Positions 20,866 through 32,679 of a stretch of 64,000 bases of DNA are shown here, piece after piece. Location: the NCBI GenBank assembly GCA_014058105.1, contig JACGCM010000510.1:1-64000 (forward strand), in the 5' to 3' direction. Every line of letters begins with the position of its first letter. Position 1 is the stretch's first letter. Source of the DNA: Kingdonia uniflora (taxonomy: Eukaryota; Streptophyta; Magnoliopsida; Ranunculales; Circaeasteraceae). A program made the translations under genes and the position numbers. The notes beneath the pieces were generated by a model. That model was not told where the DNA came from, searched no databases, and saw only the letters and a list, made by a program, of their open reading frames with translations.

Positions 20866-23210
20866 CTACTTAATTCTTCTAATATGAATCCATATCAGTT
20901 TATAAACAGCCTTGTATATATCATTTGTGAAGTACTCAGAAACACGTGTAGTTGGATCAACATTAGCAAGACCGAGAGTGCGTACTCTGTGTTCACAAGG
21001 TATCCCCATCGTTTGCCACCAACGACAAAAACAAGTACCATCTTCAATATTTACTGAATCGGTTCTGCCATAACTAGTTATTTGAAAATGGTGACGTGTT
21101 GTATGAACCCTGCAAGTTAGTAAATCTGCCACAAACTTTCTGCTCTCACAGTGATCCGTAGCCCATGGCGTTAAGCGATCTTAACTCGTCTCAGCTTCTT
21201 CCCTATATGTGTAGGATATTTCTGAATAGATTTTATACAATTTCTCAATAAACACATGGATAGGGAGATCTCTAACTTTCACAATAATGTTATTCCAACT
21301 CTCGACGTGATTAGTGCAAACCACTCCGTATCTGAACTAATGACAAACAATTACAAATAAATTATAAATGAGTATAAAATGATGACAAATTGAAAAAGAA
21401 CAACTGTAAAAGGAATAATAATGAACTGATGACAAATAATGATAAACAAATGACAAATAAGTATGTAAAAGGAGTAATGATGACTAGTCCTGAAATAACA
21501 AATGATAAGTTTATCAAAGAGAATTATGACATACCTACTCATTGGAATGTATAGATTAAACCATGTTTCCTTTGGAACACCTAGTATGTATTGGAGACCC
21601 ACTGGATCAATATTTTGGATAACATTCATGTGTTTATCAAAATTAATGTTGGTTAGGGCCTTTACTGCCATCCTAAATGCGATCTTTGTACTTTAAAGGG
21701 TAGTTTTAATATTGTTTGATATGTGGAAGGCACAAAACGTATGAATTGCAAATGGAAATACCTTGGGTACAACATTAATAATTTCAGGGTTCCTGTCAAA
21801 GGTAACGACGAATCTAGTGTCATAACCATAAAAATTAGACCCAAACATCTTCAGAAAGTATGTCCAGCTTTTGATGGTCTCCGAGTCTATTTTTGAAAAT
21901 ACAAGTAGAAAATATGATTGCTTGGGTCAATGGCGATGGTTGTTAGTAGAGTTCTACGATATTTCCATTTCAAAAAAGTTTAGCCAATCACTACAATGGG
22001 TCTCAATAGTTTATAGGTTTTTTTGGGATGACCAAAACGCCAAAACCACCTTATAAATCTCTTATCCTTACAACTCGTAGTTTATATGTCAAACACCAAA
22101 TTTGGGTCAACCAACCTCACTTCTGCAAAGTAGCTTATAAGTAGTTGGTATGCATTCTCAAAGCTGCCTCACATCTAAAATAATTACGTAAATCAAATGA
22201 AATTATAAAACAAACAAATGATAAATATCCTAGTACAAATGGCAAAGTGCTTCTAATAAATGACATTCGATAAAATAATAAAAATGATTGTACAAATGAC
22301 GGGTGATGGGTGAACAACTGACAAATAAAATGATATTACCTATGAGTTGGCTTTTTCTTTCGTACGTCAGACAAGATTGTATGTTACATCGACATTGTAA
22401 TTAATTTACATATCTTCAATAATCTAGGAGATCTTTTACTTGTTGGAGTTATGACTCAAACCGTAATTCAGCTGAATTGATGACAAAAATGCTTCTTAGC
22501 ATGATAATAATATAATAACAAATGTTGAAACCCTCATTACAAATGACAAATGTTGTGCGCTTACCTGAAGGTTTAGTTTTTCCAATGATAAGTTCAAGTT
22601 CAATTGAAAGAAGATCATTAGTTAACATATGTTCATTTGAACGAGGAACATTAGTTAACATAGGTTTATTTGAGAAATGAACATTTGATTGAGAAGGTTT
22701 AATTGAGAAAGGAGCATCAGTAGGGACAGTTTCAAAAGGTTTATTTGATTGTGAAACATCATCCACTAAAGGTTTAAACCTACGTGGATCAAGCCCCTAC
22801 CGTTTATTTCAGGGTAACCCCTGCATTCAGGTTTGGGATCAAAAATGAGTTATGACTCAAAGGTCTCCCCACCTCAAACATCCTAATATAATTTTTGGAC
22901 AACCCTTTACCTAAACTAATATCTTTGGTGGTGGACAACCCTTTACCTGAACCAAAGTTCTGGGAGTTCTGGGAAGGTACCCTGCGCTCATTAACAATTC
23001 ATATGTGAAAGGATGTGTTGAGATTGCTTTTAAGCATATTGATCATTACGGTAAAGTTCTGGACTGCTGAAAGTGTGCATGTACAACCATGGACAAAGTT
23101 GTACAGCTTATAGTCCTCATGATGGATTTCACTTGTTTCTTCAAGGAGTGTAACAAAATCTTCATATGATTTGTGTGTTCTTAGTGTGGTAAGTTTCGTA
23201 CTTTCTCCAA
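20866..23210 (-). pseudogene. MULE transposase (mudrA-like), decayed
   Basis: Minus-strand gene for a Mutator-type transposase. Blocks in order are: an N-terminal MULE-type region at about 23030-23200 (KSYEDFVTLLEETSEI, then YKLYNFVHGC); a low-complexity linker with SNKP and MLTN repeats (22449-22766); the MULE transposase core at 21660-21850 (GYDTRFVVTFDRNPEIINVV, then AIHTFCAFHI, the C-x2-H block); 21540-21680 (MAVKALTNINFDKHM); TNHVESWNNIIVKVRDLPIH at about 21230-21330; and the SWIM zinc finger at 20866-21132 (CFCRWWQTMGIPCEHRV). At least one frameshift near 21690 and several stops make it non-functional. Introns between blocks hold the TCATTTG repeat. Confidence 0.75.
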
Positions 23211-23517
23211 CATAACTAACGATTGATCCGATCTTTGGACGTACGATATCCCCCCAAAATAATAAATGATATAAAGCTGAAATTCATCCATCCCTAAAAC
23301 CAATGATATAAATAAACAATTCCAATGATAAAGTAGAAAAAAATAATAATAAAAATGACTCAAGAAAAATGGCAAATGATAAAGTAACAAAGACAAATGA
23401 TAAAATAACAAAAAATAAATGATTAAGTACAAAGTATATCATCTTGCATAACATTTTTCTTAAGATAAATGGGACAAATCATGATGCGAACACAAAGTTA
23501 GAGATAAAATTTACTTT

Positions 23518-24255
23518 TGTATGGGCATGATCTCGTAGAGGGGAGTTCACACTATTATACCGTGTGGGTTTAAATTCTACTAGGGGTTTGCACAAATATA
23601 TAAGACATAAATAAGAGATTACTGCGCTAACATACTTACGTGGAGCCCATGAATTGGCATTCTGTACGACCTCTAGCGAGGATTTGAATGGGATAATATA
23701 TATGGATGAAGTTATAGTTCGAATTGAATGAAAGTGGAGTATGTTCGAAGGTAGTTGATCTTAAGGAAGATTTGGGATGAGTTTTTCTAACCCCTTCATA
23801 ATGTCTATCCTCTCCTATTTATAGAAGATAGGAAATGACGAGTCATTATAGGAGGTCATATTACATGTGTACCTTTTTGGGGTAGCTATCTTGTACGTGA
23901 GGTCAGTTTTGATACTGTAGCTGTCTGGCGGCTTGTTTCACTGTATTGTTTGGTAAGTTGGCTGTCAGGTTTGTCTGCCTTCGACCATGTACCGATATGG
24001 TCGAAGTCCTCTTGATACTTGTATTGGGTTCTGTATGCTACATAACTGCCTTCCGCTATGACTCTTGCGGTAAGCTTTGGCTCTTTGGTAAGTTTTGATG
24101 TGGCCTTCAAGTGTTCGGTTAGTCTAGGAAGGCTTTGGGTAGATCATATGCCTTTGGCTATTTTGTGGGTTCCTTGGGCTTTGAGTCTTTGGTAGGCTTT
24201 GATGTAGTCTTCTAGCGTTCGATTAGTCTTGGAAGGCTGCGAGTATGCTATTACA
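23518..24255 (-). repeat. 3' LTR of gypsy 1
   Basis: Starts TGTATGGGCATGATC and ends CTATTACA on the plus strand; matches the right LTR along its length. Preceded by ACTTT. Confidence 0.9.
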
Positions 24256-24268
24256 TTCGCCCCCTTTC
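24256..24268 (-). other. Polypurine tract of gypsy 1
   Basis: Read on the minus strand as GAAAGGGGGCGAA, directly in front of the TG that begins the 3' LTR. This is the expected primer for plus-strand DNA synthesis and fixes the element direction. Confidence 0.8.
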
Positions 24269-24512
24269 AGCTGGTGCCTCAAAAATTGTTGTAGAGGATG
24301 TGTGCTTAGAAAAGTTGTTATGCGTGGGAAGTTATATGGTTGACTGGTATAAATTTGTGAGGTCCTAAGGGCATTGATGGGGACTGTGCTGATTATGGGG
24401 TATTAATGCTTCCTTAAACACAGTATAAATAGGGTTTAAGAGGTGATATTAATGTAAGTATAGTTTATCTTCTTCCATAACAATTTTATGTTCAACTTCT
24501 TTTATAAACGCC

Positions 24513-27500
24513 ATGAAAACTCGCTACCAACAAAGGATGGAGGAGCAAGAAGCCCGTATAGAGGCGAAGTACGAGGAGCTGAAGCAAATGTACTTTGGTC
24601 GCAGTGATAGGAGGGTACCATTTCCGGACTTGGTGGACCTGCACTGAGAGGAATTGACCGGCAAGGAATGGGAGGAAGCCAAGGCATTCACCTTTTGGTG
24701 GACGATATTATAATAGTATCTGCAAAGTGTGACAATGCTCTCCTACGCGTTGCGATCGTTGGCGCAGTGGCTAGTGACGGCTGAAGATGGTGGTAAAGGT
24801 TATCCGTGGTACTGGAAGAACTGCCTCGTATGTAAGTAGGGGGGTGGGGGTTCGTTATTGTGGGTGGGGATAGCAAATGCAATTGTTGTTTTGTTCATTC
24901 TTTCTTTTTGTTGAATGAAATGGAAAAATTTTACTTTGTGCTGCTATCGAGGTGTTTAGGTTTATTTGAAAGTACTCTTAAGTAGAGAACTTGACCGAAG
25001 GTATTATAGGCATGGTTAACATTCATATAAGAAAAAATAAAACCTATGCTTGATATGAAACATTCGAAAGATCTCGAAGAAAAAATGATTTGGTCGAAGG
25101 TTTGTTAGGAGAGCTGGACATTGGGCCATGGTCGAGGGTGAAAAATGTTTGAGGGTATGGGTTAGGTTGATCATAACAAGATGGTTCGAGAGATCATAGA
25201 ATCTGTAGAAATGAATTGGTCGAGGCTTGTTACACTTTGACTGTAAGGACCTGACAACCGTATTGGCTAAGCTGTCAGATGGACACCGTACATTGAGCAG
25301 TGTATTAGGCAGACAATAATCATGACATGTCGGTCATGGGGATGAGCTGTATGCCACGTGGTTGTTAGGTATTAGAGGGTTCGAGAGGTAAATAGGAAGT
25401 TCCATAACCGGCGAAGGTGTGGCGTTCACACGCTTGTATTGAGTAGGGGTAGTTGTGTAAAAACACATGTTTAGCTAAAAATGTGGAGGGAAGTGGGAGA
25501 GGTAGTGGGGCAGTGGTTATGATTATAATTTAGGAAATTGAAGTAGTTTAGTAGGCTGTATTTAAGAGGAGATAAAGAGTGGCTAGACATGTTTAATCAT
25601 ACAGAGAAACAAAGCAAAAACAAAACATTGTTGCTGAGGAGAGGAAGGAGGAAAAACCATTATTGTTGTGAAGGTTGGACGCCATTGCTACTATAATTCT
25701 GCATTGGTGCGGTATTTCCACTGGACAGGTAGGTATTTTGACCATTTGTGTTATATTTCTGGTGGCGCTTCTCTTTTCTTATGTTGGAGTCCAGAGTTAG
25801 GCATGCTGCTTTGCCATTAATAGCATAGCTATGGCGGGCTTTGAGAGATGGCTAAAAGATCCCTCGAAGGTTAATTTCCGGGTGGTGATAGGTGTGGGAG
25901 TAGAGTAGATGATAGTCGAATAGTCGGTCTTTGGTATGTCCGATGATTGATAATGGGTTAGGTGATAGTATAATATAAGCTCAAAATTTAATCCTCGAAT
26001 ATATCGAGCTAATTTCTTCCCTATTCTTTTGTAGGGTATAATGTATACCCGCAAAACTTTGAGGATGAAGCTGATAGATGAGGATGATGATAATATTAAT
26101 AAACTAAGTACCTCTGGTCGAGGGGAGGAGAGTAGTGACGTCGAGGAGTTGCAAATTGTAACTGACATGCCTTAGGCAAAAGTTGAGCCCGACGTTAGTT
26201 CGGTGAGGAGGAGTCGACGTAGAGCTATGGTAGTTGGGGAGAGTGAGGAGGAGGAGGAGGCTGGGGATGATCGTTTGTGGAATGTGGGGGATGAAGGGGA
26301 TAGGGAGGAGGTGGAAGAGAATGAGGGAAGTTGTAAAGAGACCGGGAACGAGGGAACGTATGTGGGAAAGGTCTCGCCCCGAGAAGAGGCTAGATTGGAT
26401 CAATTCATGTCAAAAGATGATCTAGTGGGGAAGGGGATCACTATGGTGCCATTAGGGTCAAAGTATTCATTTATGGATATACCCGAGGAGGGGATAATGG
26501 CTTTTAGGGGGCAGATTCGACTGGAGATGCAGCATGCTACTTCGAAGATTGGTGAAAGAAGTACTGAATTTTTGGGATGTGGTACTGTGCCAGATGAATG
26601 GTAACTTTTACGAGATGGTAAAGGTTATCGAAGCATGAATAAGGAGTTGGCATGCGAAAGGAGGCCTTTGATCGAGTGCTTCGATGTGGTGTCGTTCTAC
26701 TCGAGGAAGGGAAATAATAAGGTAGAGACGTACCATATTCAATATTACCTCGAGAAGCCTTGGCAATTTGACATCTGTTCGACTGGGCGTGGGTGGGATA
26801 AGGACTTGACAGTAGTGAAGGGTAATTTTAAGTATGCAGATGGGGATGTAGAGCTTGCCTTGACTAATAGGCTGTACAAAGTAAGTAAGTGTATGCCCGA
26901 GTATCTTATGTCGTGTTACTTCGGATATGGATTAACTTTTAATGTGTTTGTTGCAGAGCCTGTCAGTAGAGGACTACAAAACCCTTAGTTTTACATCGAC
27001 AACCTGATCAACGTGAGCGAAGAAAGGGTGAACAAAGTATTTCAGAAGTTGGAATTTTTTTAGAAAGAGGCGAAAGAAGACTGATACTCTATTGAAAGAA
27101 ACTTTGACTGCAGCTGGGTCTTCGAAGAGGAGAAAGAAGGTTGACCCTCCCGAAGTAGTAAGTGAGATAGATTATAACAGCTTGACAAGGAAGCAAACTT
27201 TATACTGAGGACTCATCGACGAGTTCCAGTATCATCGACTAAGGCAAGGAGGCGAGGCTCGAGTGCCCAAGAAGCAGTTCTACAGGCAGTTCAATAGGCC
27301 CAAAAGGACAAGGGAAAAGTTATTGTCGAATGCTCGAATGTTTTGTTAATGAAGACGACGCCTCGAAAGAGGACGTATGATCAGATGGACGAAGAAGCGA
27401 ACTCAGCCAAGGCCAGGCAGCTCACGGCTGAACAAGAGGATACTGTTTGAGCGATAGCAAAGTCGATGATACATTTGTGCACCACGAACCTAGAAGAAGC

Positions 27501-28150
27501 AGGTCATCGGGCAGAGGTGGTATGGCGCCAGGTATGTGTTATTGGCAAATAGGAAATGTTCAAACATGAGTTATATTTTTTGCTGAATGGTTGAAGTATT
27601 ATTGATCTGTACAGATGCATGCTTGGATGATCTTATTTAAGAAGGCTTAAAATGCATCAAGTGAGAAGTTGAAGGAGTTGGTTGATGGAGGAAAGCTCCC
27701 GAAGGGAACCATTATGTGCTGAATACCCGCATTGCTGAACTTGTGCGGGAAATATTACAATTACAATTTGATGCGGCGTGGGAAAGATTGGCGGTGGCCG
27801 AGTGATGTGATGCGAAGGTGACGGTATTTGAGGCAAAGGTGGTAGGGCTAGAGGTATAGCTGAGAGATAATCATGCACGGTTTCAAGCAGTCTTCAACAA
27901 GGAGTGCGACTTGACCTCAACATTAAGACAATTTATTGATGAACTGGGTTATGATCCCAAAACCCTCGAAAGCTAACCCCCAAAAGAGAATAATTTTGCC
28001 TTCGATGGTGTAGCAGATGCGGATGGAATGGAGTTAATTCCTACGGTTGAGGTGGCTGGTGTGGAAAATGTGGAAACCACGCCTATGGGGGAGACCCCTG
28101 GTACTAATGAAATTTCTTTATCTGTTAAGGACCCAGGTAATCCTATTTGA
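24513..28150 (+). pseudogene. Antisense reading region of gypsy 1 (aORF-like), decayed
   Basis: Opposite in direction to gag-pol. A first frame starts at ATG 24513 (MKTRYQQRMEEQEARIE, helical). A main frame begins at ATG 26041 and runs in one phase to about 26994 with only two stops: an acidic stretch (ESEEEEEAGDD), then KVSPREEARLDQFMSKDD, LLRDGKGYRS and HIQYYLEKPWQFDI with TGRGWDKDLTVVKG. A likely intron follows RLYK (GTAAGTAAG to GTTGCAG), after which FYIDNLINVSEERVNKVF and a Lys/Arg-rich then helical tail continue to a stop at 28150. The GRGWDKD block resembles proteins annotated as putative gypsy-type transposon or Transposase_28; this is a tentative match. The gene is broken here, but one-phase retention suggests past coding use. 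Confidence 0.6.
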
Positions 28151-28320
28151 TCTGGTTTTCTAAGGAAAAAAACTTGTTTGATCTGGTTTGTTGTGTATGG
28201 TGTTTGTAAAAAACTTTTTGTTGGCTTAGTGATGGTTGTGCAAACAATGTTATACTATTTGATTTGAATTGGTTGATGCATGTTGGTATTTTATCTAATC
28301 GAATGATTTTTCTGAATGAA

Positions 28321-29375
28321 TTGGGTAGCGTTATCCATAGGGTTGGAGGGTTACCGAAATCGAGGAGTGATAGAGCTTCGAGGTCACATCCAGGTATCAG
28401 TCTGGTCGAAGGGTGATTGGATACTTAGGTTTACCAAATCAAGAAGTTCATTGAGCTTCGAGGTCGCCCCTGGGTATTTCTATCTGCGGGTTTGATCCTG
28501 AACGAAGCAAGACGTGGTCGGCCCCAATGCGCCCCCAAGTGTCCAGCCTTTCGACTATTCATGCCACCCGGGTTTACTCGAATTGGAACTTTAAAAAACT
28601 TTGAGGTCTCCCCCAAGTACCAGTCGGGTCGAAGGGTTAACTGGATACTTAGGTTTGCCTAAATTAAGAACTTCATTGAGCTTTGAGGTCACCCCCAGGT
28701 ATTTCTATCCGCAGGTTTGATCCTGAACAAAGCAAGAGGTGGTCGGCCCCAATATCGCCCCCGAGTGTCCAGTCTTTCGACTATTCATGCCACCCAGGTT
28801 TGCCCGAATTGGAACGTTGAAAAACTTTGAGGTCGCCCCTAAGTATCAGTCGGGTCGAAGGGTTGATTAAATACTTAGGTTTGCCCAAATCAAGAAGTTC
28901 ATTGAGCTTCAAGGTCGCCCCTGTAACACCCCGGCTGAGTGGGTATTGGAAAGACGCCTAGCTTATTAGCGGTGATGGTAGCAACAGTGGTTTATCCTCA
29001 CATCGCTTAAGATCCTGCCAGGTATATGGTCCTTAAGTTAAGATTTCACTCTACATGTCACCGAGGGCTTTTCTTAGAAATAAAAATCTTACAATGCTGG
29101 AGATCCACAGTGGTTAAGTGGGAACAATATCGGTGTGCGTAGAGTGGGGTCGTGACATCCCCCGGGTATTTCTATTCACGAGTTTGATCCTGAACGAAGC
29201 AAGATATGGTTAGCCCCAATATCACCCCTGAGTGTCCAGTCTTTTAACTATTCATGCCACCCAACTTTTCCCAAATTGAAACTTTGAAAAACTTCGAGGT
29301 CGCCCCCAAGTATCAGTCGGGTCGAAGGGTTGACTGGATACTTAGGTTTGCCCAAACCAAGAATTTTATTAAGAT
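28321..29375. repeat. Tandem repeat of about 225 bp in gypsy 1
   Basis: Units start near GAGGTC at 28380, 28603 and 28829 (spacing 223 and 226) with a fourth around 29297. Each unit contains GTATCAGTCGGGTCGAAGG, TACTTAGGTTTGCCC, GATCCTGAACGAAGCAAG and ATTCATGCCACCC. Within each unit the GAGGTCGCCCC motif occurs twice, so the unit itself is built of two related halves. It lies between the integrase end and the antisense gene. The third/fourth unit is split by the insertion at 28922-29157. Confidence 0.9.
28922..29157. mobile_element. Solo-LTR-like insertion (TGTAACACCCC...GTGACA)
   Basis: 236 bases beginning TGTAACACCCCGG and ending GGGGTCGTGACA, inserted in the tandem repeat at a GCCCC/TCCCC site, consistent with a 4-5 bp target duplication. 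The ends are a short imperfect inverted repeat starting TG and ending CA. Size and ends fit a solo LTR of a TRIM-type element. No 5S-like sequence was convincingly seen, so assignment to Cassandra is not made. Confidence 0.65.
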
Positions 29376-29419
29376 ATGAGATAATGTACAAGGTGGAAAA
29401 AATTTGTTTATATATTATA

Positions 29420-30600
29420 CGGTGGTTACATTAGTGGTGAGAGATGTTGGTCGCGGCCTGCTGTATGAGACTAGTTGTATTGTGTTCCATGGGTTGGGTA
29501 AGGGTTCTTCAGCTTCAGTCATAAGGTAATATCGGTTTTTTCGTACACCACATATGGTCCTTCCCAAGATTTGGTTACCTTACCGGAATTACATGGTTTC
29601 GAGGAGGGGGTGACTCGACGAAGAACCAAATCACTTATATCAAAACTTCGTGGTCAAACCCTCTTATTGTATGATTTATGGAGAGAGATCTGGTAACGGC
29701 CGAGGTTTGTTAGGACTCGGTCTCGAGTTTCAGCAATCCATATTATATTGCATCCGAGTTCAAACTCATTGTCTTCATTCGGGAGATCGGGGTCGCGTGT
29801 TATGACCTTGAACTGAGTTGGTAAGACAACTTCGGTACCATAGGCTAAGAGGAAAGGAGTACATCCCGTCGCATGTCGTGGTATGGTACGGTAAGCCCAG
29901 AGTACATGCTGTAACTCTTGAACCCAGTGTCCCTTCTTCTCGTCAAATCATTTCTTAAGACCATTGACTATAGTTTTGTTGATTGCTTCGACTTGGCCAT
30001 TCCCTTGCGGGTAATATGTTGTATTTTTTGTTCGAACCTTGTTACCTATGAACTGTGGGCTATTGTTGTATCGAATCATATGCGGGCAGCCGAAGCGTAT
30101 GATAATATTCTCCCAGAAGAATTTTTTTACTTTTTCTCTGGTTTGACATAATGGCACGACTTTGACCAATTTAGTAAAATAATCTGTGGCGACTAAAATG
30201 TGTTCTCTGCTGCTTGAAGCCTAGGGGAAGGGGCCCACCTGGTCGATAGTCCATCTCTTGAATGTCATGAGAGTGACGCTGGTATTTGTCACAGTGCTTC
30301 ACATACTTTTCGGCTTGTTTCATCATGTTCAGCCAAAATAAGCCCTGTGTGATTGCTCGGAGAGCCATTGATTAGCCAACAATGTGGGAGCTATAATTTT
30401 CTTTGTGGAGCTCAGTAATAATGGTTGTAGTTTCCTGTTAAGAGATGCATTAGAGGTGTACTCCATTTGGTGATTTACAGTATAAACTACCCTTGAGAAT
30501 GGTATACCGTCGGCAATTGTCCAATAAGGATCGTTTTGCTTTCGGGTTCGCGGGTAGGGTGACATGGTTAAAGTATGCAAGGAAAGGTGTGTGCTAGTAT
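29420..30600 (-). pseudogene. Gypsy 1 integrase, decayed
   Basis: Minus strand. The zinc-binding region is readable at 30171-30368 (GLFWLNMMKQAEKYVKHCDKY). The catalytic core follows at 29948-30169 (FGCPHMIRYNNSPQF, then YYPQGNGQVEAINKT). In the usual S-D-N-G-x-Q-F motif the catalytic Asp is Asn here (YNNSPQF), and the block is split by frameshifts. Integration activity is excluded for this copy. Remaining C-terminal sequence runs to about 29420. Confidence 0.75.
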
Positions 30601-30699
30601 TGATGGTATTAATTTATATCTGATCAATACTTGGGCGTTCGAGTACGTCGATACTAAGTTTTCGAGGTTCGAACTGGTCTAACATGGCTGCAATATAGG

Positions 30700-32420
30700 T
30701 GAGGGCGTCGATGTGTCTATTCTTATCTCAAGGGTAATGTGTGATCGATGATTTCTCAAAGAAATGATCCATACGCTGGTGGACAAGTGTTGCATACTTA
30801 GCCATGCGACCGTTCGCCAGGTTTTCGCTGGTATATTGTATTTGGACAAGCTGTGAGTCGATGAAGACGGCTAGTTTGAGGACTCCGAGTTTGAGGGCTA
30901 GATCAAAACCATAAATCAAAGCTTCGAACTCGGCCTCGTTATTGGTACATTCAATGTTTAGTTTGATTGCCTTTTCAATGCAGTCATTGGACGGTGTGAC
31001 CAGAACGATGCCTATCCTAGAACTGTGTGGGCCGGCAAACCTATCTGTGAAAAGAGACCATCCTGTATTAGGGTTCCAGGGGTCGGTATGTTTGGGTAGG
31101 TCATTTTCATGTTCTTTCCATTCGATGTCTTCGACCAGGAAGTCAGCAAGGAAATTAGCGATAGCTGGGCCTTTTTGGGATAATTGTGTCTTGAAAGTAA
31201 TATCGTGTTCACCAAGGTAGACGGGCCATTGCTGTACCTGTCGGGATTTATCTTTCTTGGCGAGGACTTCTCGATGGGGCTAGCTGGTGATGACACGTAT
31301 ATGGTGTGCTTGTAAGTAGGGTTTGAGCTTTCAAGAAGTGTAGACAAGGGTAAGGAGAAGTCTTTCAAGTTTGTTATATTGTGTTTTGGTTGGTGTTAGA
31401 GTTTTTCTAATGAAGTAGATAGGTTGTTCAATGCCTGCTTCTGTTCGAATAAGTACCGAGCTGATAGATTCGTCGATTACTGCTGGATAGAGAAAAAGTA
31501 TTTTGCCTTCGATCGGGGTGCTCATGACTGGTGGTTGGCCGAAGTAAGTCTTGAATTCAAAAAAGGTTTGTTCACATTCGGTGTCCAATTAATGTCAGGG
31601 TTTTTCTACTTATTTTTATGGATGCCTTGTTCGCGTAGGAGGGAGAATAACCAGGCGCAACGGTCAGAGGATTTTAAAATAAAGCGGTAAGGGATGTTAT
31701 TTTGCATGTTACTTTCTGTACATCTTTCTTTGTTCGAGGAGAAGGCATATCAACGAGGCCTAGAATTTGGGTAGGGTCAATCTCGATACCACATTTACTA
31801 ATGAGGTGTCCATGGAATTTTCCAGATGATTGAATGATGGAGAAAACTGGTATTTGTCTGGGTTTAATTTTATTTGGTATGATTGAATGATGGAGAAAAC
31901 TTCGGTCAAGTATTGTATATGGGTATGTTTGTGGAGGCTTTTGCAGAGCATGTCATCGATGTATACTTCGATTGACTTTCCAAGCAAGGGTTAGAACATG
32001 GTAGTAATGAGGCGCTGGTAAGTGGCACCCACATTTTGATCCCGAAGGGCATCACATTAAAATAGTAGAACCCTTGCTTAGTAATGAAAGAAGTTTTAAG
32101 TTGATATTCGGGGAGAAGGGGTACCTGATTGTAACCCGAGGCCGCGTCCATCATGGAAAAGTGTTCGTGGCCAGCTGTAGCATTGAGAAGCACTGAAATG
32201 AGCAGGAGAGAGAAGCTATCCTTCGGCGTGTGCTTGTTGAGATCAGCAAAGTCAACGTAGATTCAGATCTTACCATTTATCTTAGGGACAACAACGATGT
32301 TCGAGATCTAATCAGCGTACTTGACTTCGCATATAAATCCAGCGGGTAAGGGATTTTTGACTTCGAGGTCCACTACGTCTCGAATCCTTGGGTCCAAAGT
32401 ACATTTCTTTTGTTTGAAAA
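30700..32420 (-). pseudogene. Gypsy 1 reverse transcriptase and RNase H, decayed
   Basis: Minus strand. RT motifs are DAASGYNQVPLLPEYQLKT and YYFNVMPFG (31906-32193), then the catalytic VYIDDMLCKS (31760-31987) and KLNPDKYQF. The RNase H region (31331-31588) has CEQTFFEFKTYFGQPPV and YFIRKTLTPTKTQYNKLE, followed at 30728-30919 by YGFDLALKLGVLKLAVFIDSQ. YIDD is intact, but the frame changes several times. Confidence 0.8.
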
Positions 32421-32679
32421 TCATAAATTTGGGGATAAGGTCGAGTCAATGGCAGGTGAGGATGGGGTCAACCCCGGGCATCTCGAGGAATGTTCAGGCG
32501 AAGACGTCTTTCTTAGAGCGAAGGAAAGTGGTAGGTTCGAGTTTTTCATCGACAACTATGAAACTGCCAATAGATGTACCTCAGCCAGGGCCGTCGAGTT
32601 TGATGTATTATGTGGGTTCGATGGGCGGTGTGTCGGTGGACGAGGTCGATGGGTTGGGAAGGGAGAGTTGTAGTGATTG

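Larger units (their letters stand above)
19440..23450 (-). repeat. Dispersed TTTGTCATTTGTT repeat, sense to mudrA
   Basis: The same repeat family as at 14-18.8 kb, here written AACAAATGATAAA on the plus strand. It lies in the sense direction of the minus-strand mudrA gene. Clusters lie at about 19540, 20390-20590, 21340-21520, 22200-22330, 22500-22560 and 23260-23460, between coding blocks. Together with the other arm this gives a strand switch that follows gene direction. Confidence 0.75.
13930..23517. mobile_element. Mutator-like element (ULP-carrying MULE), left part, interrupted by gypsy 1
   Basis: The segment carries a ULP-type protease gene on the plus strand (13.9-18.1 kb) and a mudrA-type transposase gene on the minus strand (20.9-23.2 kb), arranged convergently. 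Carrying a ULP1-like gene is known for KAONASHI-type plant MULEs. Both genes share an unusual intronic repeat (TTTGTCATTTGTT). The element is cut at 23517 by a gypsy retrotransposon and resumes at 36249. Terminal inverted repeats were not recognised, so the outer limits are estimates. Confidence 0.7.

Noticed and set aside
28922..29157. Cassandra TRIM with 5S-like core
   Set aside because: Ends are similar in style, but no convincing 5S rRNA internal promoter could be read in the 236 bases.
28321..29375. CRISPR-like array
   Set aside because: Units are about 225 bp, adjacent and similar along their full length, without spacers; this is a plant transposon tandem repeat.
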